From: Chitinophaga sp. CF418
Lineage (GTDB): Bacteria; Bacteroidota; Bacteroidia; Chitinophagales; Chitinophagaceae
Direction: 5' to 3'
DNA length: 64,000 nucleotides
NCBI RefSeq assembly: GCF_900142925.1
Contig: NZ_FRCN01000011.1
Span: forward strand, 1 to 64,000
Shown here one piece after another: positions 1 to 8,611 of this stretch. A program made the translations under genes and the position numbers. Position 1 is the stretch's first letter. Each line of letters opens with the position of its first letter. The notes below the pieces were generated by a model. The model was not told where the DNA came from and did not search any database. It worked only from the letters and a program-made list of their open reading frames with translations.

Positions 1-303
1 CCTATTATGTCAACGATGGTATGCTACATCCGGATAATAATCCGTGCGAGAGGAATATCCGTCCAGTGGCCCTGGGGCGTAAAAATTTTTTGTTCGCTGG
101 AAGCGAGAAGGGAGCACAACGCCTTGCGATGTTATACAGCCTCATTGGAACGTGCGCTATGAACAATGTAAATCCTTTTGAATGGCTAAAAGATGTCTTC
201 GATAGAATAAATAATCATCCAGTTAATAGGCTTAATGAACTCCTGCCACACAACTGGAAATCATGACATCAATTTTGCAAGCACTATAGTTTTATTGGTT
301 TAC
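1..303 (+). mobile_element. IS66-family insertion sequence, right end (left part outside window)
   Basis: The window opens inside an IS66-type transposase gene that stops at 264-266. About 37 bases later the sequence reads ttggtttac. IS66-family ends normally start GTAA, so a right end reading TTAC on this strand is expected, and TTAC at 300-303 is the best candidate boundary. Directly after it another coding frame begins without its own start. The element's left end and the 8-bp target duplication cannot be checked because they lie outside the window, so the exact boundary is inferred. Confidence 0.6.
3..266 (+). CDS. tnpC: IS66 family transposase, C-terminal part (5' end off the window)
   Basis: This is the last 87 residues of the large IS66 transposase (TnpC), which cuts and joins the ends of the element. 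The frame is open back to the first bases of the window (YYVNDG before the first internal Met at 21), so the gene runs in from the left. The hallmark DNNPCERNIRP, followed by GRKNFLFAGSEKGA, is the region around the last catalytic acid of IS66 DDE transposases. The C-terminal segment with NPFEWLKDVFDRI is the usual family tail. Nothing shows whether the complete copy is active. Confidence 0.92.
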   Translation, partial: YYVNDGMLHPDNNPCERNIRPVALGRKNFLFAGSEKGAQRLAMLYSLIGTCAMNNVNPFEWLKDVFDRINNHPVNRLNELLPHNWKS

Positions 304-379
304 CTCCAAGACGCTCTATCTCGAGTGCATACACATCGCCAAAGAGCAATGGGAAAAACTGGATTACGCTGCATTCCAA

Positions 380-2197
380 TTGACGGTATCCCGTGACGAT
401 CTCCAAAAGGCAGCAGCGAATATCACCGCACAAAATTACAGCAACGCACTGCAGGTGTTACGGATTGCCATTAACGCCTACCTTACCTATGTGAACCTGC
501 TTCCAATGTCCACAGTAGCTGGCGGTGATCCCTCCGGCCACGGAGAAGGAGTAGCCAGAGGGGAGATAAACTATTTCGAATTCGCCGCTTCACAGAAGTT
601 CCAGAAAAACGAAGAGACGCCCTCCGGCAACAACCGCCTGGAATCCTATACTCCCCTGGATGACGAAGCACTGAAACATGAGAACTTTACGGGCATGGAT
701 ACAGAACTGCGGAAGCTGTTGAAAGGTGAACTGCAGAACGAGGAGCTGGAAGTCTACAAAAAAACAGTCCGTGGAACCCTCTGGACGATGTTCGCCGCCG
801 AAACGCCGGAAGTATTTGCGCAAGGTCACCAGCATACACAGAAAAAGGAAGTGCGGGAAGAGATCTGGGCTTTATCCCTGCAGAATTTCCTGCGTACTAT
901 CAGGGTGGCCTATCCTTTTGCCTACGATTTCAGTCAAATGCATGATACTGCACTTCTCACAACAGACGTAACACTAAAGGCCCCTGCGCTGAATGCTGCA
1001 CATATCGTGAAACTTGTGAATGGAGAAGAAAAGTTTACCAACATCGCCGGGACTTATACCTTCAAAGACGCGAACGATAAGGTAAAAGTGGAGTCAGAAC
1101 TAGGCGGATCGGATAAACTGGATGAATCGAGCGTACGGGGTGGCGCCTTTGGCTATTCAGATATTGCCGGTGGCGGATCCGGCTTCCAGGCGACCGTACT
1201 ATTGAATAACCGGGATGATATCGGCGATATTATCACCACAGGACGTACCAAGAGTCCCTTCAGCGGTACCATGGGGGCTCATACCACCGCCTGGGCCGTT
1301 CACCAGGATGCTGTCATCAATTCTCTCCGTGGCCTTTCCCTCTCAACGGCGCTGCTGCAACTGTCACTCATGACCCAGGAAGCCATGAAAAGTCCGCAAC
1401 TTGAATTTGCCGGTGTGATCGATGAAAAGCACCAGATCTTCCTGGTAGGTGCATTTAATAACGCAAAGAAATATGCAGGCATGGTGGGCGAAGTATTTAA
1501 GCAGGATATCGCGAAAAAGACTGGCTTCCTGGAGGTTTTTATTGCTGTTTATCTTCACCTCCTAAATGTCACTCCCCTGGCAACCATCTCCAAAGGAGGT
1601 GTTCCTGGTGGGCGCAAGGAAGGAATGCACCGCCAGTTCCTGAAAAAGTACGAGACTGACGGCGACGCTGTCTTTAGTCCGGATCAACTGGCCGGTAAAG
1701 AGAAAATTATTACGGATCACCTGATCGGCATGTTTGACGCCAGTGGATTGGCACATTTTCCCCCGAGCCTGGGCCAAAGGGAAAAGACAAAGATCGGTGA
1801 ATATGTTGAAGGGGGCTTTGAAGAAGGGCATGAATTGTGGAACTTCATTAAGGATAGAGGAACCGATAAGGCTAATCAGAAAAAGAAAAAGTACGCACTT
1901 GATCAATTCCTGCACACCACCGCAGAAGCCTACCCACGCTCGCTTAAAAATAGCAATGTGGTAGAGGCCCTGTCAGTCAAATATGATATCAGCTTGCAGT
2001 CGCCGGAACGTCCCAGGAATATCATCGGCCAGCAGGTAATGGTCATCGGCAATAAGCAGGATCAAAACGCACAGTTGTACAAAGGCTATGCAGGCACTAT
2101 AAAACAGATCAACGCCTATGGCATCTCCGTATCACTGGATGCCATTTTTAAAACCATCGTACTGCAGCCGGAATCTATAAAATTCGTTTTGCGATAA
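380..2197 (+). CDS. Large unidentified protein, 5'-truncated by IS66
   Basis: I do not recognise this 605-residue soluble protein. The first possible start is a TTG at 380, but the frame is open back to 290, and the codons from about 305 (KTLYLECIHIAKEQWEKL) look like real helical protein. The true N-terminus was therefore probably lost when IS66 inserted. There is no signal peptide or membrane segment. Visible features are a Gly/His-rich stretch near residues 46-60, a GAHTTAWAVHQDAV segment near residue 305, a Lys-rich stretch near 500, and a C-terminal SH3/KOW-like strand pattern (QQVMVIGNK, LYKGYAGTIKQI). The HTTAW segment reminds me of large proteins that accompany the eCIS core domain (DUF4157), but that is unverified. 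It has no co-directional partner downstream. It may be untranslated now. Confidence 0.55.
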   Translation: MTVSRDDLQKAAANITAQNYSNALQVLRIAINAYLTYVNLLPMSTVAGGDPSGHGEGVARGEINYFEFAASQKFQKNEETPSGNNRLESYTPLDDEALKHENFTGMDTELRKLLKGELQNEELEVYKKTVRGTLWTMFAAETPEVFAQGHQHTQKKEVREEIWALSLQNFLRTIRVAYPFAYDFSQMHDTALLTTDVTLKAPALNAAHIVKLVNGEEKFTNIAGTYTFKDANDKVKVESELGGSDKLDESSVRGGAFGYSDIAGGGSGFQATVLLNNRDDIGDIITTGRTKSPFSGTMGAHTTAWAVHQDAVINSLRGLSLSTALLQLSLMTQEAMKSPQLEFAGVIDEKHQIFLVGAFNNAKKYAGMVGEVFKQDIAKKTGFLEVFIAVYLHLLNVTPLATISKGGVPGGRKEGMHRQFLKKYETDGDAVFSPDQLAGKEKIITDHLIGMFDASGLAHFPPSLGQREKTKIGEYVEGGFEEGHELWNFIKDRGTDKANQKKKKYALDQFLHTTAEAYPRSLKNSNVVEALSVKYDISLQSPERPRNIIGQQVMVIGNKQDQNAQLYKGYAGTIKQINAYGISVSLDAIFKTIVLQPESIKFVLR

Positions 2198-2296
2198 GGC
2201 TACGTCTATGGCTCGGTTTCTTCCCCAAACAGATTCCATCGTAAATGGTATCATTACAGCAAACTAACATCAGGATTCACTTAAGCCAACTCAAAG

Positions 2297-4822
2297 TCAA
2301 TCGCGATTTCCCTCTTTCCGGCTTCTGAAAACCTGGCCTTCCTTCCCGGTAAATTTGTAACTAAAGCTAAGCCTGAACCTTGCAGCATTAAAATTGTCGG
2401 TTTGGTCTATGATGTAATTTTCCCCGGTAACCACTGACCTTATCTTACGGGAGTTCAAAACATTAGTTCCGTCCAGGGTTAGCGTACCCTTATCGTTTAG
2501 CACGTTTTTGCTTAACCCTGATGAGAGGTAGTGGTAAGCGCTTGTATGTCTTTGTGCATTGTTGCCAGGGCCCTGCAAATCATACCTGGCCTGAAACGCT
2601 GATCTCCAGGGTAGCTTAACACGTATATTGATCCTGCCATTCCAGGAAGTGTTTGTAAAATCAAAATCAGTTTCTTTATAGTAACCCTTCTGCCTGAACC
2701 CGTAAACGCCCAACTGGCCGTTGAGGTTCAACCATTCTACAGGATCATAAATAGCGGATAACTCAACACCGTAACGGTTTTCCTTGTCCAGATTGAACGG
2801 CATCGTTATAAAGGTGCCTTTATCGTTATGATAGGTGTACTGCTCAATGGGTGCCGTCGTGAAATGTGCATATACCGTCGGGTTAAAAGTAAACTTATCC
2901 CATTGCCTCAACAACGCCAGTTCGATGACATTGGTGTAAGAAGGGTTTAAGTCAGGGTTCCCGACAAATTGTGTATTGAAATCCGTTAGTTCATTGAAGG
3001 GGTATAAATACCATAATTCAGGCCGGTTGATCCGCTTTGCATAACTCATTTGAAGAGTCGATCCTTTACCCATTGCATAGCTCAGATTGATGGTTGGGAA
3101 TATTCTGCCATAATACTTCTCTTTATTAAAAATGCCTCCCTTGTCCCGGATCCCGATTTGCGTCCATTCGTATCTTAAGCCCAGCAAGTAATTGAAACCA
3201 CCAGCTTTGCTGCGGTATTGCGCATAGGCGCTCCAGATGCGTTCATTATAATGCAGCTTATTGTCGATGTTGTCAAATGTTACCCAATCCTTGTCAGGAC
3301 GTTGCTCCGCCCTGAAATAGCTTGACACAGATCTGTTTTCCCCTTTAATGCCTGATTCCAACATCGATTTATTTTTAAAAGGGTTTACTATATCCGACTG
3401 CACGACCAGGTCTTTGCTGGCGCCGATAGCAACTGTTCTGATGGGATACAAATCGGTAACTACGGGAAATGTTTTCCGGGTCGACAAGTCCCAGGTTTTA
3501 TTACTGTTCCAGAAGTCGTATTGCAAATCAATTGTGAACTTTTTGCCCTCTTTATCAAAAGTCCTCGTATAGTTTGATTCCAGTTGATTATAACTGCGGA
3601 CTTCCCTGGATCTCCCCTTCCGTGTGATGCCGCTGTCGATGCCTGTACTCCCAAAATCATAATCCAGGGTCGTCCCGTCTATGTCCTTTGTGGCATTTCT
3701 AAAGAATGCCAATGTAAAGGTGTTCCGCGGGTTAATGAAGTAGTCCCCTCCGAAATAAACAAGCCTGCCATCATCATGCCTGTTTTCATGTTGCACCTTA
3801 CTGAGCGAGGCAGCCGCAATACCTGTCGTCGTTTGTTTCGTGGTATACAACCCGACATAATCCGAATAGCGGCCGCCTAAGGTAGCAAACAGGTTCAGTT
3901 TGCCTGTTTTGTAGTTCAGGTTAGCATTCAGGTTATAATCGTTTGGAACACCCAATACCAACCTGGCCTGGCCGCTGAGCCCTTCTTTTATATTTTTTTT
4001 GAGCACAATATTGATAATCCCGGCAGAACCGGCAGCATCATAACGGGCAGAGGGACTGGTTATAATTTCTATCTTTGCAATACTGGCAGCTGGAATTTGT
4101 GTCATCACATTGCCGGACGTAAGCCCCGAACGCCTCCCGTTTATCAGGACAGTCACGTTGCTGTTGCCCCTCAGCCTGACAGCGCCGCCTGGTTCAACCG
4201 CAACTGAAGGTATGCCGTTCAAAATGTCGCCAGCCGAGCCACCCTGGGACAATATGTCTTTACCGATCAAATATACTTTCTTGTCAGGCCTCAGCTCCAG
4301 GTCGGATTTTTCCCCGGCCACCACCACCTCGTTGAGAGAGACAGTACCTTCTTTCATAGGTAGCGTGCCCAATTCCAACTTTGCCGTTATACCAGTCACC
4401 GTTAGTGGTTGGGTATACGGCTGGTACCCCATGTAAATAATTTCCAATACATAATTGGCCGGTGGCAATGAATCGATCTTAAAATACCCGTTCTGGTCGG
4501 TCAACGAGGCAACTATTGTTTTTCCCGCACTGTCTTTAATTATCACCGATGCATAAATGACAGGCTCTCTCCTCTTTTCGTTCATCACTTTGCCTGAAAT
4601 GGCACTCTTACCCAGGTGGCCCTGGCCGGCAGTTGATGGCTGCTGCCCATAAAGGGCAAAAGGGTAAATGTATGTGGTTATACCTATCATCAAAAGGAAC
4701 ATCTGAATTGTCTTTCCGGATATCATTGCAGGGAGCAGCAACGATGGATAAAGCCTTTGCCCGATCCGGGAACACTTGTTTGCAGGGTATAGCGTGGACA
4801 TAGTTGGTCTGAAATGTTTCAT
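2297..4822 (-). CDS. Outer-membrane beta-barrel receptor (TonB-dependent-receptor-like, carboxypeptidase-regulatory-like N-domain)
   Basis: This is a predicted outer-membrane protein of the OMP_b-brl_3 type common in Bacteroidota. After an atypically long N-terminus with a hydrophobic stretch ending ALYGQQ comes a carboxypeptidase-regulatory-like beta-sandwich (about residues 75-165: SGKVMNEKRREPVIYASV). A plug domain follows (about 185-275: GGSAGDILNGIPSVAVEPG, VRLRGNSNVTVLINGRRSG), then a beta-barrel rich in alternating Tyr/Trp to the end. A more natural start is the Met at 4726 or at 4702, each giving a conventional signal peptide; the longest frame is reported. It is divergent from a LytS kinase/LytTR regulator starting at 5042, which may control it. 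The substrate is unknown. No TonB box was identified with confidence. Confidence 0.85.
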   Translation of the reverse strand: MKHFRPTMSTLYPANKCSRIGQRLYPSLLLPAMISGKTIQMFLLMIGITTYIYPFALYGQQPSTAGQGHLGKSAISGKVMNEKRREPVIYASVIIKDSAGKTIVASLTDQNGYFKIDSLPPANYVLEIIYMGYQPYTQPLTVTGITAKLELGTLPMKEGTVSLNEVVVAGEKSDLELRPDKKVYLIGKDILSQGGSAGDILNGIPSVAVEPGGAVRLRGNSNVTVLINGRRSGLTSGNVMTQIPAASIAKIEIITSPSARYDAAGSAGIINIVLKKNIKEGLSGQARLVLGVPNDYNLNANLNYKTGKLNLFATLGGRYSDYVGLYTTKQTTTGIAAASLSKVQHENRHDDGRLVYFGGDYFINPRNTFTLAFFRNATKDIDGTTLDYDFGSTGIDSGITRKGRSREVRSYNQLESNYTRTFDKEGKKFTIDLQYDFWNSNKTWDLSTRKTFPVVTDLYPIRTVAIGASKDLVVQSDIVNPFKNKSMLESGIKGENRSVSSYFRAEQRPDKDWVTFDNIDNKLHYNERIWSAYAQYRSKAGGFNYLLGLRYEWTQIGIRDKGGIFNKEKYYGRIFPTINLSYAMGKGSTLQMSYAKRINRPELWYLYPFNELTDFNTQFVGNPDLNPSYTNVIELALLRQWDKFTFNPTVYAHFTTAPIEQYTYHNDKGTFITMPFNLDKENRYGVELSAIYDPVEWLNLNGQLGVYGFRQKGYYKETDFDFTNTSWNGRINIRVKLPWRSAFQARYDLQGPGNNAQRHTSAYHYLSSGLSKNVLNDKGTLTLDGTNVLNSRKIRSVVTGENYIIDQTDNFNAARFRLSFSYKFTGKEGQVFRSRKEGNRD

Positions 4823-5041
4823 TGCAAATGAACGCCATTAAAACATCCGCTTCACAGCATTTTGCCAAACCACAAACTGCAAGCCCTATAAAGCCTGGCT
4901 GAACCGTTTTTCTGCATACAGTATGAATATGTGCTGAAAACTGCTCAAAAACGGTCGTTTGTCGAAAAGTCGCCATGTAAAATGTCAAAACACTAAATTT
5001 GGTCTGATAAAAAAGTTACGCGAACAGGCTAATAACAGTTA

Positions 5042-6100
5042 ATGACGAAACGTTTTTATATAGCGGGGAACAGGTTACTTACCCATATCCTTTTCTGGCT
5101 CGGCTATCTTTTGGTCTATACCAGTGTACATGCGGATGGGGAAGGCGGCCTTTTCAAATATTTCCTGGATGAATTACAAAGGTTGCCGGCAGCAATGCTC
5201 GTAACCTATATTAACATCTATCTATTGTTTCCCCTCCTCTTCAAGCAAAAAAGATATATCGCTTATGCTACATCTGCCATAACGCTCCTGTTTGTGGCTT
5301 CTCTGTTGGACCGCATATTACTGGAACGGTTTATCGAGCCTACCTTTTTTCCGGATACCACCTACTATGAGGCCATCTTTGTATGGTATCTGATTTTCAA
5401 AGTGATGCTTTGGTTTCTGACGCCGGTACTTTTGTTTACGCTGCTGGTTAAAGTGCTGGAACATTGGTTTGACCAGGAACGGATCCACCAGGATACGCTA
5501 CATGAAAAACTGGAAGCGGAACTGAATTATTTGAAAGCCCAGGTACATCCACATTTCCTGTTTAATACCCTGAACAATCTTTATGCCCTTACACTCCAAT
5601 CTTCCTCCGATGCGCCAAAAGTAGTGCTGAAGTTATCGGGGCTGATGAGTTATATGCTTTATGATTCACAATCGGAAGGCATCTCGCTTGCTAAAGAAAT
5701 AGCACATATCAGCAATTATATCGAGCTGGAAAAACTCCGTTACGGCAACAGGCTTGATGTTTCACTTAATGTATCCGGTGAAATTGAAGGTAAAAAAATA
5801 GCACCTTTGCTCTTAATCCCGTTCGTGGAAAATGCCTTTAAACATGGAGTAAGCCATGAAACAGACAACGTATGGGTTACTATTGATGTCAAAGTAAAAG
5901 ATGAGTGGTTAAGCGTAAAGGTCGAGAACAGTCATACGGGGACGGATAGCAGCCCGGCCGATAATGTTACCCATGGGGGCGGGATTGGCCTGCTTAATGT
6001 AAAGCGAAGGCTTGACCTGCTATATCCGAACACGCATAGATTGATCTTACAAAAGGAACCGGAATATTATACTGTTGACCTTAAAATAAAATTGCAATAA
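5042..6100 (+). CDS. LytS-type membrane sensor histidine kinase
   Basis: This is a sensor kinase of the PF06580 (His_kinase) type that phosphorylates a LytTR response regulator. Four hydrophobic segments span about residues 10-135 (for example ILFWLGYLLVYTSV and YLIFKVMLWFLTPVLLF), with no large periplasmic domain, so the signal is probably sensed in the membrane. The phosphoacceptor motif QVHPHFLFNTLNNL lies near residue 168. The ATPase part shows the N-box PFVENAFKHGV and a glycine box GGGIGLLNVKRRLDLLYP. The regulator gene starts 4 bases after the stop, so the two are one operon. The divergent outer-membrane receptor at 2297-4822 is the nearest candidate target or signal source. Confidence 0.93.
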   Translation: MTKRFYIAGNRLLTHILFWLGYLLVYTSVHADGEGGLFKYFLDELQRLPAAMLVTYINIYLLFPLLFKQKRYIAYATSAITLLFVASLLDRILLERFIEPTFFPDTTYYEAIFVWYLIFKVMLWFLTPVLLFTLLVKVLEHWFDQERIHQDTLHEKLEAELNYLKAQVHPHFLFNTLNNLYALTLQSSSDAPKVVLKLSGLMSYMLYDSQSEGISLAKEIAHISNYIELEKLRYGNRLDVSLNVSGEIEGKKIAPLLLIPFVENAFKHGVSHETDNVWVTIDVKVKDEWLSVKVENSHTGTDSSPADNVTHGGGIGLLNVKRRLDLLYPNTHRLILQKEPEYYTVDLKIKLQ

Positions 6101-6104
6101 TTCG

Positions 6105-6839
6105 ATGGCAGCAAGCAAAATCAGGTGCCTGGTTGTAGATGATGAACCCCTGGCAATAGCTATCCTGGAGGATTATATCGGCCAATTGGAAACTTTGACC
6201 CTGGTGGGCAAATGCGACAATCCCATTGAGGCATTGCTATTTTTGCAAAAGAATAAAGTGGACTTATTGTTCCTTGATATCCAGATGCCGAAACTGACAG
6301 GTATCGATTTCCTGAAAACACTATCCAACAGGCCGAAAGTAATTTTTACTACCGCATTCCGGGAGTATGCGCTGGAAGGTTTTGAGCTCAATGTCCTGGA
6401 TTATCTGCTCAAACCGATTCCTTTCGAACGGTTCCTGGCAGCAATTAATAAATACCATTCCGCAAATGAGTCATCAAATCCTTTACCGCAAATTTTAATT
6501 CCTCAGGATAGCGGAACACCTGGCGAACAGTTTATTTATCTTAAGTCAGATAAGAAGATGGTTAAGGTTTTTTTGAAAGACATCCTTTACATCGAAAGCC
6601 TGAAAGATTATATCAAAGTAAAAACATCCGCTCAGGAAATAATTACCTACCAGCGGATCGGTTACCTGGAGGAAAAGTTGCCTGACATACAATTCTTGCG
6701 TATCCATCGGGCATATATCATTGCAATAGATAAAATCAAGTCATTTAGTACCTCTGTTATTGAGGTGGGGGACCTGGAGCTTCCGATTGGCCGCCAATAT
6801 AAAACAGAGGTCATGAAAGCCCTGGGGATGCGGGAATGA
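6105..6839 (+). CDS. LytTR-family response regulator
   Basis: This is a two-domain response regulator of 244 residues. The receiver domain (1-120) has the acidic pair VVDDEP, the phosphorylated aspartate in FLDIQMP near residue 57, the switch threonine in FTTAFREYALEGFE, and the conserved lysine in YLLKPIPFERF. The C-terminal LytTR DNA-binding domain (about 140-242) shows YLKSDKKMVKVFLKDILYIE, then RIGYLEEKLP, FLRIHRAYII and the terminal GRQYK. It is translated directly after its kinase partner. LytTR proteins bind short direct repeats; I did not find a convincing site in the 5' region of the kinase gene. Confidence 0.94.
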   Translation: MAASKIRCLVVDDEPLAIAILEDYIGQLETLTLVGKCDNPIEALLFLQKNKVDLLFLDIQMPKLTGIDFLKTLSNRPKVIFTTAFREYALEGFELNVLDYLLKPIPFERFLAAINKYHSANESSNPLPQILIPQDSGTPGEQFIYLKSDKKMVKVFLKDILYIESLKDYIKVKTSAQEIITYQRIGYLEEKLPDIQFLRIHRAYIIAIDKIKSFSTSVIEVGDLELPIGRQYKTEVMKALGMRE

Positions 6840-7309
6840 CAGTGTGATGTCTGAAGTTAAGAAATCGCGGTTATTAAACTACTTAAAGTATGCAGTATGA
6901 GTGATTGATAATTGAAAATCGCCACATTCGCGTTTTAATGTTCTTTAAAATTGCATTCCGTGAGTTAATCCGTGAGTTCATAATATAGAAAACGGTGTAA
7001 CTACTTGGAATAATATAATTAGCAGGGTACATATAGGAATCCACGCTGCTCAATGGCCATCTTATCTACACAGAGTTCCTGTAGTTCATCCAGAGACGCT
7101 TTTATCCGCCGCACGCCACTATTATCCTCCACTAATTTAAAATTATCATTGAATAACACAAAATTTGAATATACATTAGGCAGATCATACGGACTCTCCT
7201 TCTGATTCTTTTCTTTTAATCTTTGATAATCGCTGTTAGGATAAAAACAGGCATCAGGGTATTGGAAGTATGAAATAAGTTTACTTACTTTGTATTACAA
7301 AGCACTTCT
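6840..7309. other. 470-bp gap holding a gene remnant
   Basis: There is no intact gene here. The first 170 bases hold nothing I recognise. From 7019 to 7294 the minus strand keeps an open, protein-like frame without a start codon (listed separately). The last 15 bases are the leader of the gene starting at 7310. Confidence 0.5.
7019..7294 (-). pseudogene. Unidentified 3' gene remnant without start codon
   Basis: A 91-codon frame is open on the minus strand between an upstream TAA (7295-7297) and a TAA stop at 7019-7021. It contains no ATG, GTG or TTG start at a sensible place; the only Met is near the end. The residues look like real protein, for example YFQYPDACFYPNSDYQRL, ESPYDLPNVYSNFVLFND and the end VDKMAIEQRGFLYVPC. 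I do not recognise the family. The best reading is the C-terminal remnant of a lost gene, left next to the promoter of the membrane protein at 7310. It could be chance, but the composition argues against that. Confidence 0.35.
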
Positions 7310-7795
7310 ATGATATCAAATACGGAAAAATTCAGGAAGGAAATAAAGGTTTTGCTTATCATTTTTATCATTTCCCTTCTTTTGAGTGGTATCACCGCCT
7401 TCTCTGTAGAAACCGAGCTACGATGGGCCTGCTCCTGGTGGCCTGAGCAATATTCCGACTTTTATAAATGGTTATACGCCTGTTACCACGCAATAAAGAA
7501 TACCAATGAACAATATCCTTATCTTGCTTATGGATACGACTGGCTGGCATTTGCACATATTGTAATCGCTATCGCATTCATCGGTCCTTTTAAGGATCCT
7601 GTAAAAAACATCTGGATCATTGAATTCGGCTGCATAGCCTGCATATCTGTTATTCCTCTCGCCTTTATAGCTGGGCATATCCGGCAGATACCTGTTTACT
7701 GGCGATTGATTGACTGTTCGTTCGGAATTATTGGAATAATCCCCTTGCTGATATGCCATAGAAAGATAAAACAACTGGAGAAAGCGATAGCTTAA
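7310..7795 (+). CDS. Four-helix integral membrane protein of unknown function
   Basis: This is a 161-residue membrane protein. Hydrophobic segments lie at about 13-33 (VLLIIFIISLLLSGITAF), 78-95 (WLAFAHIVIAIAFIGPF), 104-122 (IEFGCIACISVIPLAFIAG) and 134-151 (LIDCSFGIIGIIPLLIC). A Trp/Cys/Tyr-rich loop sits between the first two. Positive charges at both ends suggest that the termini are cytoplasmic. The stop is 12 bases before the ATG of the next gene, an MpaB/DUF2236-like oxygenase, so the two are probably one transcript. A membrane partner for that enzyme is plausible. No known domain was recognised. Confidence 0.75.
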   Translation: MISNTEKFRKEIKVLLIIFIISLLLSGITAFSVETELRWACSWWPEQYSDFYKWLYACYHAIKNTNEQYPYLAYGYDWLAFAHIVIAIAFIGPFKDPVKNIWIIEFGCIACISVIPLAFIAGHIRQIPVYWRLIDCSFGIIGIIPLLICHRKIKQLEKAIA

Positions 7796-7807
7796 AAAGT
7801 AATTGTG

Positions 7808-8566
7808 ATGAAGACATTTGTAGAGGATACGTCAATTGTAAAGAAAATATGGAGCACGACAGATATTACACTTTTTATATTTGCCGGCGCCAGTGCAGAA
7901 TTTGCCCTGAATAAGCAGGTTGACTGGTTATACTTTACAGGTAAATTGCCTGGTGATCCTATCGGACGTTTGTTCTCAACGGTAAAATACGCACAGTACA
8001 TTATTTTCAAAGAAGAAAAAGAAGCCATCGCTTCGATTGAAAAAATAAATACAGTACACCAGAATGTTGAATCAGCGCGTGGTTATAAAATATCCAATGA
8101 AGGCTACCAGAGTGTATTATACATGTTGATCCATTATTCGATCACCTCCTTTGAATTATTGCAAAGAAGATTAACCGATGAAGAGCAGGATGAAATTGTA
8201 AGCACCTTCACCAGAATCGGTCGTCATATGCAGATCCGCGATATTCCCTCTAACTACAAGGAGTGGAAAAAAATGTATGAATACCAGTTGACACACAACC
8301 TGCTGAATAGTTCATTTACCAGTGATCTTTTTCAACAATATAAAAAGCATTTAGGCGCCTTCCGTTATTTTTTATTGTTGGATATTCAAAGAATACTGGT
8401 ACCCAAACAAGTGAATCATCTACTCGATCTGGGACGTCCACGATTTGTTCAGTTGCTGATTCCGGTTTACAGGTTAATCCGCAAACACCGATGGCATAAA
8501 CAGCTTATACTCATGATGGTGCCCCGTAAGTTCAAAGAGCAGGTAAAGGCGATGGAGCAAAGATAA
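7808..8566 (+). CDS. Oxygenase MpaB-like / DUF2236 family protein
   Basis: This 252-residue protein resembles the ER-bound oxygenase MpaB/rubber oxygenase catalytic domain (DUF2236), a mostly helical heme family. The N-terminal block has the family's order: SIVKKIWSTTDITLFIFAGA, then PIGRLFSTVKYAQYIIF, then a helix with a conserved His (KINTVHQNVESARG). Later come YQSVLYMLIHYSITSFELL and a C-terminal basic region. Family members oxidise alkenes or prenyl chains with heme; the substrate here is unknown. The ATG at 7808 is preferred to the GTG immediately before it. It follows the membrane protein at 7310 and ends in a terminator hairpin. Confidence 0.7.
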   Translation: MKTFVEDTSIVKKIWSTTDITLFIFAGASAEFALNKQVDWLYFTGKLPGDPIGRLFSTVKYAQYIIFKEEKEAIASIEKINTVHQNVESARGYKISNEGYQSVLYMLIHYSITSFELLQRRLTDEEQDEIVSTFTRIGRHMQIRDIPSNYKEWKKMYEYQLTHNLLNSSFTSDLFQQYKKHLGAFRYFLLLDIQRILVPKQVNHLLDLGRPRFVQLLIPVYRLIRKHRWHKQLILMMVPRKFKEQVKAMEQR

Positions 8567-8591
8567 AGCCCCCGGATTTACCAAGGGCTTT
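8565..8591 (+). terminator. Hairpin after the MpaB-like gene
   Basis: AAAGCCC (8565-8571) pairs with GGGCTTT (8585-8591) around a 13-base loop, directly at the stop codon. No long T run follows, so strength is uncertain. Confidence 0.55.
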
Positions 8592-8611
8592 CGATGGTAT
8601 GCTTATAGCCT

